A DNA stretch of 64,000 nt from Otis tarda (lineage: Eukaryota > Chordata > Aves > Otidiformes > Otididae). The stretch lies in NCBI GenBank assembly GCA_026413225.1, contig CM048552.1:46143001-46207000 (forward strand), read 5' to 3'. The notes under the pieces are model-generated. The model was not told the DNA's origin. It searched no databases and saw only the letters and a program-made list of their open reading frames with translations. A program made the position numbers and the translations under genes. The first letter of the stretch is position 1. Every line of letters starts with the position of its first letter. This document shows, piece by piece, positions 51,164 to 62,310 of this stretch.

Positions 51164-53330
51164 CTAGTAGCCTTCCTGTGACTGCCTTACATACTGCTGT
51201 TCTATTAAAACACAGGCAACTGATTTTCCCAAAGTCTGCAAACTTTCCTCTTCCTGTATGATCTGTACTTTTCCTTCACTTCTCATGTGTCATCTCTGTT
51301 GACACTATGAGATGTCTGGGGAATATTATAATCCAGTGTTACTTCATGTAATTTAGAGAGTGTGAAGCAGAACAACGGCTTATTCTTGGCTGAATTGTGA
51401 GAAACCTCTGATAATAAAATTATAGAACAAAAAGAAGAAAGAAGAAAAAACAACCCAGAAAGTTTTTCTCAGATGCTATCATGTTGGGTAAAACATCACA
51501 TAGCTAAGCAATCATGCATAAATGAGCAATATTGGTTGCAAGTTTCAAAATATCATAAGGCAAATGATCAAATCTAATTCCAAGTGGTAGAGTTCAAGGT
51601 ATTTCAGGTGTTACACAAAAATAAAAAATTAAGAAGGTTCTTCTGTTATGTTTGAGGATGAAAATGTTTTTTTTTTCTCTTCAGCTATTCATAAAAATAT
51701 ACAAGATTGTGTGCACAATTCATCAAATAGTTATTAGTTCAAATGTAAGCAAGTTCAGTGACTTTTTGAGACATCTTCCGGTAGAAAAATATGTTCAGCA
51801 GCAAAAGAGGCTAGACAAATATCAACTTGTCTTAATATTCAATATAGAATACTACACAGAAGATGAAAAAGCACCTTCTAATGAAAAGTGTTTCATCCTG
51901 CAGTGTAGTTTGGGAAGTATTTTGCTTCAAAATAAATAAAAACCCAAATGTTTTGATAAATCTTTTATGTGCTAAGCAGTAAAGAAAAAAGACATCTTAA
52001 GAAACACAGTTAAATTTTAATCTTTGACTAAGAATTTCCTTTTTTTTTTCTGGTAAAAATACAGTGTTCATTAATAGTGAAAAAAAATCTATTTTAATGA
52101 AATATTTAGCAAAAAATATTCAATGACTAGAAAGAGCAACTTCTCCTTTTAATATTTAATGTTAAGAGGCTCTTGACAGATACAGAGGTAGCACTTTTAA
52201 TAATATTTAACACATAAAAACCTTCCAGCAGCTAGAAAAGAAATTACTCAAAAAATTTAGAATATACAGTTGCATAGTAACTGGAGGAGTCCTTCTGTGG
52301 CATTTTGTGTTAAAACAGTTCAGTGACTGAAAAGTAACTTAGAAAATGTCTTTAAAGCCTAAACAGCAAGAACAGAATGACGGATTGTGAATAATATCCT
52401 GAAGAACAGTCCTACCGGGATACAGCTTATGTAAGATACTACACATCCCCTATCTCTTCTCATCTCCATCTTTGCCTGAAAGAACATATTACTGATGGCA
52501 ATCACTGTAGTGCCTTGTCTTACCCCACATCTTCCCCTGCCCTAGCACCAGTCAGCATTTCAAGGAGACAGCAGGTTTCAGGCAGTATTGTCTTGAGAAA
52601 AGAACTCCTTTAACGAGATTTTTCTTTTAACTCAGGTAAGATTTAGTGGAGCAGGTCACAGGTGCTGTATATGAAAGCCTGGATGTCAGATCTTTGTGGC
52701 TAAAAATCATGCTCAGCAGAGAGATGGGAGAGTAACCTTTTAAGAGCTTTTATATGTAGGATTCTGGACATTCATTCCTTATTGCTTCATAAAGTGATAA
52801 CTTATTCCACTTTTTCCACACTTTAATTTTCTCTTAATATCTGATTTTTAAGCGTTTATACAAAACAGAACGTGTCATCTTTTGTCTGTCCAAGGTAATC
52901 TTGAGTCAGTGTTAATAACAGTTTGAACTCATCACAACAAGCCAAACACTTTTTATATAACCTCTTCTGATTTTGGTTTGGTTTTGTTTTGTTTTTTTTT
53001 TTTCCCTGAATCCATCAAGATAAGGTCTACTGGACAACTGATAAAAGCTCCTGCATCTCAGCAGACTCTTTTTCAAGACCTAATGTAAAGGTGTTTCCCC
53101 CAAATTTTAAGAAAAATACATCTAACTTGTAATGCAAAAGACAATTAGAAAGTGCAGGAAATCTCATATGCCACAATTCTCTATCTTACCAGAAGCATTT
53201 AGACAATAATTAATTGCAGAAACCACTTCTGTCTGCTCTGAACCTTGAGCAACCTAAGCTAAATTGACCTTGCTTTGAGCAAGAGGTAAGACCAGACAAC
53301 TTCCAGAGATTCCTAATAACCTATATAAAT

Positions 53331-53381
53331 TTATGTCTGTACATAATGTTAGACACATACATGTTATGTCTATACATAATG
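53331..53381. repeat. 18-bp direct repeat, 33-bp period
   Basis: TTATGTCTGTACATAATG at 53331 recurs at 53364 with one substitution. The intervening ACATACATGT also makes the interval partly self-complementary. Confidence 0.8.
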
Positions 53382-56300
53382 AACCACTCCTCAGGCAAAG
53401 AAGAGAAACAGTTAAGCCACTGATAGTGAGTAAAGTTACATAAAAATATAAATTCTTTCTTAGCATGAATTTGTCTGAGAAGTCACCACAGCAAGGGGTA
53501 CAACAGCAGCCAGAAATGAAAGACATAAGGGAAAGAAACTTTATTCCAGTCACTCAGCAGCTGGTTTAAGCTGTGGCTAATTTCATGGCTAACTGTGAAG
53601 AGATGTACTTTAAAAATAGTTTTATGAGAAAATATATTTTTTAACCACAGATTTTGTAGACATGAACAAAAACTGATTTGTTAGTTTGAGATACATTTTG
53701 CTGGCACAGTCGAGGATAAAATCTGTCCCTTCTCACAGTTGAATCAATCAGGTTGTGCTGAAGGCTAGTAACAGGGAAGAAAGAGAGAGTAAGGCAGAAA
53801 GGTATATAAAATGGATGTCCTCTGTTAGACTGTATCTAGCTCCAGATAAATACTTTGTGAACTATGTCACCAAGGTGTTGCAAAACTCAGGTGTTAGATT
53901 TAAAGACTGCCTTTTATAGAGAGGCATTCAAGACTTTTTTTTTTTTTTTCCTTTTTCTCCAGAGAGTGGCAGGGACATGTAGCAAAACCAGCAATGAGTT
54001 TTTACTAGCATGTAGTTGGCTGTGCACACTTTGTTAGTACATTTATGTCTTCAATTGTTTTCATATACATCCATTTAAACTGAATGGAGCACAGCTCCAG
54101 GTGTTTGTTTTTTTTAATATGATCTTTATATTTTCTTCTGAATTTTCAGTGATATAACGTTTAAACTGTACAATTCCTATAATAACAATTCTTTAAGTAG
54201 TTCCTGCTCTGTAGCTGATGCAGGGTTAAAACACTGAAGAAAAAAAATTGAATTTTTAAAAACTTTAGCTGCCTGTTGAGCTTGGCTAAGACTGCTGGAA
54301 AATTCCAAAAGGCCACTAGCAGCAGAGAAGATGCTTTGCCAGGACAAGATTTCAAATCCTGTGAAAGTTATAACTAATGATTCCACATACAATGTGGGCG
54401 GGAGGGAAGGTACATTAAAATGGGGTGCAGGATTACCCTTCATTACAGGAATCCAAAGTGCAAAGGTCAAAAGTAATGCCTGCCTAGTAGCATTGCTTGC
54501 TTGCTTGTTCGTGTGTTTAAAGTCAGCATAGTCAGCACCTTTATTTTCAGCATTCACCAGCACCAGGCATTTGGTTTGCTTCTTGTAGGCTTAGATCCAT
54601 AGTTTCCTTGGGAAGATGTTGCTCTAGGTACTAATTAGAAAATCTGTGAGCAGACAGTTTTTGCTAGCTACTTGTATTTTTCTTCTCAGAAAACTGCACT
54701 AGCTTTTTTTTTTTTCAGTCTGATGAGTATACTTTTTTTTTTTTTTTTTCTGAAGAGTTACATGACTTTCCTGTTAATTTCACTGTTTGTAACTTATTTT
54801 TGGACCATCATCCCCATCTCCTTGTCTAGTATCCTACTACAGCAGGGAAAGGAATATGCTCATATTGCTGGTATCTACCCAGCTCTACGCTGCTGCCTAC
54901 TACAGCCTCTTGGCAATGGGGCACACAAATCATATAAATCTAAACATCAGTGTTGCAATCTGGTAGGCACCTAGTGACCTCTGTGGAAACAACCATTTCA
55001 TCTAGATGACAATTTGATCCTTCATTTAATAACCTGTTCTTTTCCTGATAGTTTCTATATGAGGTAATCTAATTTCTTACTAAAAGCTGTGTGAACAATT
55101 TTATCAAGGAGCCCTCTACTCCATTCTCACTATTACCCACTGCTTTAGGTGCTAGTTTTTTTGAGCTACCCTGCTTCTGCAATTTTTTACACAGAGAATG
55201 GGGCTGCAGTCATGTCCCCATATCACCTCAGATCACGCAGTGCTTTACTTTAATTTACAGAGCTCTAACTGTGCACAAATGTTTTGTGTATTACCTCTTG
55301 ATAAAGAAAAGAAACTGTTGCAAAGTTTTGTATTTCTTCAGTGTTCTGCTTTTTCTGCAAATCAGTCATAATAAAGACCATGCTTTTGCTGCACTGCTGT
55401 AATCATGACAACCGTATAAGAATGGAGCTTTATGCTGCACTTATCATAAACTACTTTAATCACAAACATTTAAATTCCTGTGAAAATGTATGATGTGGTC
55501 TTCACGTAATTTGGATATCTGACTGCTCATGAATAAATAATATTTCTCATATATTAATGTTCTCACTGCTGGTGCTGCTATGTGTTGTAAGACAGAAAAC
55601 TTCGCAGGATTTAAAAATATTTCAGATCTTATATAATGCTATCTATACGTTATTTTAAAACTTAATGTTAATTACCAGAAAATAATATTCCTAAGACTCT
55701 CATAGTTCTTTACTTGTGGCAATATTTTTATTACTAAACCTTACTACTAAATACATACTAAATTAGCTGTGTAACAATGTGTCATTATAAAATGAGTGGC
55801 TTCTTTACTTTATATACAGTCTTGTATCCAGTGGTTTTCTGTTGAAATGTTCTGGGAGAGAAGGCCTGGCAGAATCTGACCTGAACTATGATTGCTCAAT
55901 TTGAGTCTCTGATTTTTAGGTGGAGACAGTCACACAAATGTCTCTGCGGGTGTTAGAAAAGAGCCCTCTCTGAAAGTCACAAAAGGGTACTTACAGGAAT
56001 TTTGTTTTGTCTTTAGTTTTATGCAAAGTCAATTCAAAGGAATTTTCAGTCACCACTTTGGTAAGACTAAAGCAAAACAGTCTGCAAATGCAGTCAGCAT
56101 TTCAATCCTTGTTTTCTTCTCATCTAACTTCTTAACACTAAGAAAATGGAATACACATCAGTACCCGTCAATGCATATCACAGTCAGGATTTGCTTCCCG
56201 TAAGTACGTGTAACTTTCTGCTGATCTGAATTATTAGCAGTCAACCTGCCCAACAATCTCCAGGCTATGGCTGAATGATCCCACATTTTGGTCTGGTTGG

Positions 56301-56655
56301 ATCATCCAGGACTTGACGGTTAATCTCTTCCATTTTCCAGATCATTTTTACCATTATTTAACCTACAGAATAAATTTTGTTCTATCTGTTCCTTGATATA
56401 GGGAGGTTTCTAATGGTAACTTGCTGCAAGATAAACATGTGAACACTTCCTGACAGAAACATGTCATCAGTCTGATGCAGCCATTTAAGCCCCATTGGAC
56501 AAAACCGCTGCTTCCTTTGTGAGGAAGGAAATTCTAGTCAATTTGAAATGTCACTTTAGGTCTATTTTGCCACAGAATTAAGACTGTCATAGGAAATGGG
56601 TTTTCAGTATGCTTTCCCAGGAGCAAAAAGATATTTTCAACAATATAACTGTGGT

Positions 56656-56685
56656 GATGAACTATGAAGTGATGAACTATGAAGT
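56656..56685. repeat. Two-copy exact 15-bp tandem duplication
   Basis: GATGAACTATGAAGT occurs twice in direct succession without mismatch, implying a recent or ongoing slippage event. Confidence 0.92.
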
Positions 56686-58289
56686 TCATCTCATTTTATT
56701 CTCTTAACCTCATTGTTACAGTTGTTAAGACCAGTGGAATAATATTATCATCTGCCTAACATAGAAAATATATTTTAACCTAATGCTGGGTAAAGCTTTT
56801 CCATCTGAAAATGAATGTAATGGCTCCACTTAAAAATGTGGTCAAGAATGAAGTATGATGATGCAGGAATTACACAGGAAGCCAGGAAATCTTGCTTCTA
56901 CAACTACAAACTGGAGCTCAAAATTAGAAATAAATGCATCCTATCCTTGAAAAGGTACACTTCCTATTGTCAAATTATCCTTCTTGGATATTCTTAGGGA
57001 ACTATTTCCTCTAACCACCAAACTAAGTGAAGAAAGAATGAGCACTGGTTCATAAAATTCCTGAAGTAGATTAAAAACTGCCCACTAAGAAAACTGTGAT
57101 TTGGCGCTTCAGACAGCCTTACAGTGAGTTTAAATAATTTTTCTTAAAGACTATTAGTGGTGTGTAATTCATTGTAAACTTGTTCAACTGTATGAGGGAA
57201 AAAAAATCAAACACATTTCTGTGTGTTCAATGTTATACATCAGTTCTGAAAAGCAGATATCTGTGTGAAAACTTTGGATAGAAGTAAGAAGCTGAATTTC
57301 TGTATCAGTACCAGTCAAAGGCACATATTTTGTTCCAACAGCAAAGCACTTCAGCATTCTGTGTACTTTCAGAGAGCTGTTCAGAATGCAAGTGAAACAG
57401 AAGGTGTGGGAAATCACCGTGAAGGTTTTCTTATCTCCTTCGAAGGAAAAGAAATAGGAATGCACATTTTTAACCTATTCATTCCATCTACTTTATCTAA
57501 GAAGGAAGGGTATGATGAACGAAGTGCTGTGCATTGACTGTTCTTTGGTTACATTCTGCAAGTCTTCTGCAAGAAACCACAAAAAACAATCTATATTTTT
57601 TCTATGGCAATGAATGCTGATGAGACAAAATTTGATGCAACCACAAGCATTCCGTCTCCAAGAAATATCCTTATTGTACAACCAATTATAACTTCTCTGA
57701 CTACCTGAAGGGATGGGTTATTCACTTACCATCAAATACCTTGGCTCTATCAAATGGTTTCATGCTGATCAGATCAGTTCTAAGATTTCCTGCAAAGTTA
57801 GTAAATTCCTTCCTAAAGGTTTCGCTTTGTTCTGGTTTTGTTAAGTGAGGTGGGGCTACGGTGGTAGCTTCTGTAAGAAAATGCTAGAAGTTGCTCCCCT
57901 TTGTTCAATGGACTCGGACGGGCCTAGGGCGGACCAAGGCCGAGCCAATTGGTAGCAGAATGTTCTGTGATAACGCCTCTGCGATAACGTATTTAAGAAG
58001 GGGAAAACAGAAAAAAAAAGGAAGAGAAGATGTGAAGCAGCTGAGCGGGGGCAGAGAGGGGGAGGCATGAGCCTTGTGGGCCTTGCAGGCCTCACCCTCT
58101 GGCCCCCTGCCAGGCAGCCGACTGGGCCCAACTCCGCCCGGCCCGGCTGCAAGAAGTGGAGAGGAGATGAGAAGTGAATAAGATGTAAAAAGGATCCTGA
58201 GAGGCGTCTGCCAGCCTGTTGTGAGGAACGGCTGCAGACGCCAAGGTCAGTGAAGGAGGGGGAGGAGTAATGCCGCTCCTGGCCAAGAT

Positions 58290-58550
58290 TCCCCTGCAGC
58301 CTGTGGTGAAGACCATGGTGGAGCAGGTTGTCCCCCTGCAGCCCATGGAGGTCCACGGAGGAGCAGAGATTCACCTGCAGCCCATGGAGGACCCCACGCC
58401 GGAGCATGTGCAGGCCTGAAGGAGGCTGCGGCCCATGGAGGGCCCACTGGGGCAGCTGTTCTGGAGGGACTGCACCCCGTGGAAGATATGACCCACGCCG
58501 GAGCAGTTTCGCGAAGGACTGTGGCCCGTGGGAGGGACCCCACACTGGAG
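58290..58550 (+). repeat. Degenerate six-unit repeat inside the LTR
   Basis: A GCAGCCCATGGAGG-like core occurs at about 58296, 58338, 58377, 58428, 58472 and 58521, at spacings of roughly 39-51 bp. Several copies are followed by an ACGCCGGAGCA-type sequence. Unit number and drift suggest an internal tandem expansion within the LTR family; it may differ between family members. Confidence 0.75.
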
Positions 58551-58760
58551 CAGGGGAGGAATGTGAGGAGTTCTTCCCCCGACGATGATGCAGCAGCGTA
58601 AAACAACGCGTGATGAACTGACCGCGACCCCCATTCCCTTTTTCCCCCCTGTGCCGCTCATGGGGGGGAAGGTAGTAGAGACAATATTAAGCCCGGGAAG
58701 AGGGAGGGGTAGGGGGGGAGGTTATATTGTTTCCTGTCTCATTCTCCTGCTAGTTTTAGA

Positions 58761-58766
58761 AATAAA
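58761..58766 (+). promoter_or_regulatory. LTR polyadenylation signal AATAAA
   Basis: A canonical hexamer in the last fifth of the LTR, at the position expected for the R region, followed by a T-rich segment. It could terminate transcripts crossing the locus in the plus direction. Confidence 0.6.
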
Positions 58767-58945
58767 TGAATATTTTTCCCCAAGTTGAGTCTCTTTTGCC
58801 TGTAACAGTAACTTTAAGGATTTTCTCCCTGTCCTTATCTCAAACCTTGAGCCGTTTTTCTTATATCATCTCCCCCTATTCTCTCGGAGGGTGGGCAGAG
58901 TGAGAGACTGCATAATCTGGTCCCGATTGGGGCTGAACTACGACA

Positions 58946-59562
58946 CACTTTTTGGAATGTATATATATTTTAACCCTTTATCAACGGTAAAAAAAAAAGA
59001 AAAAACAACTTTATTTTTCAGTTGTTTATCAGATAACATTGCAGCTGCTCCCAACAAAACACTTTTATCTCTTTTTTGAAAAACAAGATTCAAACTCATT
59101 GCAATAATTACAGAGAATATAATTAGAGAACTCACATTATATTCTATTTGGAACACCATTACTTCAATGCTGATTACAGGGTTCAGTACATGTATAAGGG
59201 AATTTGAAATCTGACCACAAGTGCTCTGTGCTGGCTGCTGCATTTTTTTCAGCAGAGTTAATGAAACTAAGCCATGTGGTAAGGCATTAATTACACAAAT
59301 CTGTTTTAAAATCTTTTTTCTGCCATAAATAGGAGATCCTAGATAATTCATAACCATTTGTTTGTTATTAGTGCATTTTCATTTTACCATTTAGCTGTTG
59401 TGACAATCCAAGAAGCTGACAGAACTTACAGTTACTGTGTGTTAAACATTGTTTATTTTGGATAGAACTAGTCATAAGAATTCATTATTATTTATGTTAC
59501 TGAACAGCTAGTAAGCTCAGATCTTGGATCAAGATCCCACAATGTTAAATGCTGCATAGACT
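58946..59562. other. AT-rich spacer between LTR and pentamer array
   Basis: About 0.6 kb of AT-rich DNA. A 139-codon minus-strand frame crosses it (58938-59357) without a domain. I see no element and no duplication. Confidence 0.55.
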
Positions 59563-61300
59563 AAAAGGGGAAGGTGCGGGAAGGGGAGGGGAGGGGACAG
59601 AAGGGGGGGGGATGGAAGGGAAGGGAAGGTGCAGGAAGGTGCAGGAAGGGAAGGTGCGGGAACGGAAGGGAAGGTGCGGGAAGGGAAGGGAAGGTGCGGG
59701 AAGGGAAGGTGCGGGAAGGGAAGGGAAGGTGCGGGAAGGGAAGGGAAGGTGCGGGAAGGGAAGGTGCGGGAAGGGAAGGTGCGGGAAGGGAAGGGAAGGT
59801 GCGGGAAGGGAGGGGAAGGGAAGGGAAGGGAAGGGAAGGGAAGGGAAGGGAAGGGAAGGGAAGGGAAGGGAAGGGAAGGAAGGGAAGGGAAGGGAAGGGA
59901 AGGGAAGGGAAGGGAAGGGAAGGGAAGGGAAGGGAAGGGAAGGGAAGGGAAGGGAAGGGAAGGGAAGGGAAGGGAAGGGAAGGGAAGGGAAGGGAAGGAA
60001 GGGAAGGGAAGGGAAGGGAAGGAAGGAAGGGAAGGGAAGGGAAGGGAAGGGAAGGGAAGGGAAGGGAAGGGAAGGGAAGGGAGGGAAGGGAAGGTGCGGG
60101 AAGGGAAGGGAAGGTGTGGGAAGGTGCGGGAAGGTGCGGGAAGGGAAGGGAAGGAAAGGTGCGGGAAGGGAAGGGAAGGGAAGGGAAGGTGCGGGAAGGG
60201 AAGGGAAGGGAAGGGAAGGGAAGGTGCAGGAAGGGAAGGGAAGGGAAGGTGCAGGAAGGTGCAGGAAGGGAAGGGAAGGTGCGGGAAGGGAAGGTGCGGG
60301 AAGGGAAGGGAAGGGAAGGTGCGGGAAGGGAAGGTGCGGGAAGGGAAGGTGCGGGAAGGGAAGGGAAGGGAAGGGAAGGGAAGGGAAGGGAAGGGAAGGA
60401 AGGGAAGGGAAGGGAAGGGAAGGGAAGGGAAGGGAAGGGAAGGAAGGGAAGGGAAGGAAGGGAAGGGAAGGAAGGGAAGGGAAGGAAGGGAAGGTGCAGG
60501 AAGGGAAGGGAGGGGAAGGAAGGGAAGGAAGGGAAGGGAAGGGAAGGGAAGGGAAGGGAAGGAAGGAAGGGAAGGGAAGGGAAGGAAGGTGCAGGAAGGG
60601 AAGGGAGGGAAGGGAAGGAAGGGAAGGGAAGGAAGGGAAGGGAAGGGAAGGGAAGGGAAGGGAAGGGAAGGGAAGGAAGGGAAGGTGCAGGAAGGGAAGG
60701 TGCGGGAAGGTGCGGGAAGGGAAGGGAAGGTGCGGGAAGGGAAGGGAAGGGAAGGTGCAGGAAGGGAAGGTGCGGGAAGGTGCGGGAAGGGAAGGGAAGG
60801 TGCGGGAAGGGAAGGGAAGGGAAGGGAAGGGAAGGGAAGGGAAGGGAAGGGAAGGGAAGGGAAGGGAAGGTGCGGGAAGGGAAGGTGCGGGAAGGTGCGG
60901 GAAGGTGCGGGAAGGGAAGGGAAGGGAAGGGAAGGGAAGGGAAGGGAAGGGAAGGGAAGGGAAGGGAAGGGAAGGGAAGGGAAGGGAAGGGAAGGGAAGG
61001 GAAGGTGCAGGAAGGTGCGGGAAGGGAAGGAAGGGAAGGGAAGGGAAGGGAAGGGAAGGGAAGGGAAGGAAGGGAAGGGAAGGGAAGGGAAGGGAAGGGA
61101 AGGGAAGGGAAGGGAAGGGAAGGGAAGGGAAGGGAAGGGAAGGTGCGGGAAGGGAAGGGAAGGTGCGGGAAGGGAAGGGAAGGTGCGGGAAGGGAAGGGA
61201 AGGGAAGGGAAGGGAAGGGAAGGGAAGGGAAGGGAAGGGAAGGGAAGGGAAGGGAAGGGAAGGGAAGGGAAGGGAAGGGAAGGGAAGGGAAGGGAAGGGG
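59563..61300 (+). repeat. 1.74-kb GGGAA pentamer array with in-phase GGTGCGGG variants
   Basis: The plus strand is almost pure purine: repeated AAGGG pentamers, with about 45 decamers in which AAGGGAAGGG is replaced by AAGGTGCGGG or AAGGTGCAGG. By hand count about 34 variants read TGCGGG, 10 TGCAGG and 1 TGTGGG. Variant-rich zones (about 59570-59805, 60091-60356, 60671-60905, 61141-61180) alternate with pure zones. Occasional GGAA tetramers shift the phase, mostly at 60370-60680. Because the unit is 5 bp and has no stop in any frame, all three plus frames and one minus frame stay open for 560-618 codons (Gly/Arg/Glu/Lys or Leu/Pro/Phe/Ser repeats); these are not genes. GGGAA repeats satisfy the G-quadruplex pattern and form mirror-symmetric purine tracts. 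Confidence 0.97.
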
Positions 61301-61307
61301 TTGCTTT

Positions 61308-62310
61308 TTAGAATGATGAAATAACTTATATTGAAAGGGGGAGATGGTCAACTCAAAGCAGATCCACTTAGATGAGGTTGCTCCACATTTGTCCTGGTAA
61401 GTTCTGAGTATTCCCAAGGATAGGCTCCATCCTCACAGTGAAAAAGGTTTTCTTTCTATCCAATAGATGCAACTTTGGGAAGAGTCTGGCTTCATCTTCT
61501 CCATACCCTACATTACATTGCCACAGAAAGCAACAAGTTCTCCCTGAGTCTTTTTCTGTGCAGGCTGAGCAAGCCCCCTCTTAGACTTTCCATATACATT
61601 GTGTTCTCTAGCCCTCTAGCCATCTTGGTGGCCCTCTGTTGAAATAGCTCCAGCCTATCAAAGTCTGTCTTGTACTGGAGAGGCCAAAACTGGACACAGT
61701 CCTCCAGACATGGCCTCACCAGTGCTGAATGGAGGGAAGGATCAAGTTCCTCAGCCTGCTGGCTGGGGAGAGGCCTGGAGGCTGTTGGCCTCTGCTACAC
61801 TGTAGGCTCACGTTCAAATTGTTGTCTGGCAGGACCCCCAGGTACTTTCTGCAGGTCTGCTACGTCCCCAGACAGGTCCCAGCCTGCTCTGCTGCATGGC
61901 GCTACTCCATCCCAGGTAAAGGACTTTGTATATCTCTCACTGAATGTCATGAAGTGTCTGTCAGTCCATTTCACCAACTTGCTGAGGTCCCTCTGATAGC
62001 AGTGATGCCCTCCAAAGTATTGGCTCCTCCTCTCAGTTTGTTACAGTCCATGAACCTGCTGAGAATATGTTATGTCTCGTCATTCAGGTTGTTAACACAC
62101 GAATTTAGCAATATTGCTCCAATATTAACCCCTGAGAGATGCCACTGTAATTAGACCCCAGCTGGATTTTGTAAAGTGTTCACACCTTTCTAAGCCCAGG
62201 AATTCAGCCAATTTTTACCTGCTTTATCCTCTCCTTATTCGGTATCTATCTCACCATTTTGGCTACAGATACTATGGGAGACCATACATTGCAATCTTAT
62301 GAGGGGCGAA
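61308..62310 (-). mobile_element. CR1 LINE, about 1 kb, 5'-truncated, decayed ORF2
   Basis: Read on the minus strand, this is the 3' part of a CR1 ORF2 followed by its 3' end. Recognisable pieces are a degenerate NNLNDET...FMDCNKL around 62040-62090, where active elements carry the FADD catalytic motif; VKWTDRHFMTF near 61955-61980; CVQFWPLQYK and RATKMARGLE between 61600 and 61700; and a 3' end resembling the CR1 terminal sequence near 61308-61345. In-frame stops and frame changes are frequent, so it is dead. The left boundary touches the pentamer array; the right boundary fades out around 62290-62310. Confidence 0.9.

Larger units (their letters stand above)
41473..57827. other. Long AT-rich gene desert
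   Basis: I see no gene, RNA gene or mobile element. Landmarks are poly-T runs at 48061-48076, 53935-53949 and 54733-54749, a GGTTT/GTTTT run near 52973-53003, and four small two-copy tandem duplications listed separately. Frames up to 128 codons (54177-54563, minus) lack domains. A frame ending at 43654 contains a histone-like MSGRGKK by coincidence. Confidence 0.55.
57828..58945 (+). mobile_element. Solo LTR, avian ERVL-like, about 1.12 kb
   Basis: It starts TGTTCTGGTT and ends GGGGCTGAACTACGACA. The flanking 5-mers CGCTT and CACTT differ by one G/A step in what was a CpG, consistent with a decayed target-site duplication. A TATTTAAG promoter-like box lies near 57989, an AATAAA at 58761-58766, and a U5-like tail with TTATCTCAAACCTTGAG and GGAGGGTGGGCAGAG. 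The tail parallels that of the 454-bp LTR at 29455. The middle is strongly GC- and CpG-rich. No internal region or second LTR follows, so it is solo. Minus-strand frames up to 229 codons inside it are by-products of GC-rich sequence. Confidence 0.9.

Noticed and set aside
54177-54563. 128-codon minus-strand frame
   Set aside because: It overlaps other frames on both strands and has no recognisable motif or exon signals.
57856-58545. 229-codon minus-strand frame
   Set aside because: It lies wholly inside the GC-rich solo LTR, antisense to it, with composition explained by the LTR.
59549-61417. Open frames of 560-618 codons on both strands
   Set aside because: They are produced by a stop-free pentamer repeat and have no non-repetitive domain, so they are not genes.
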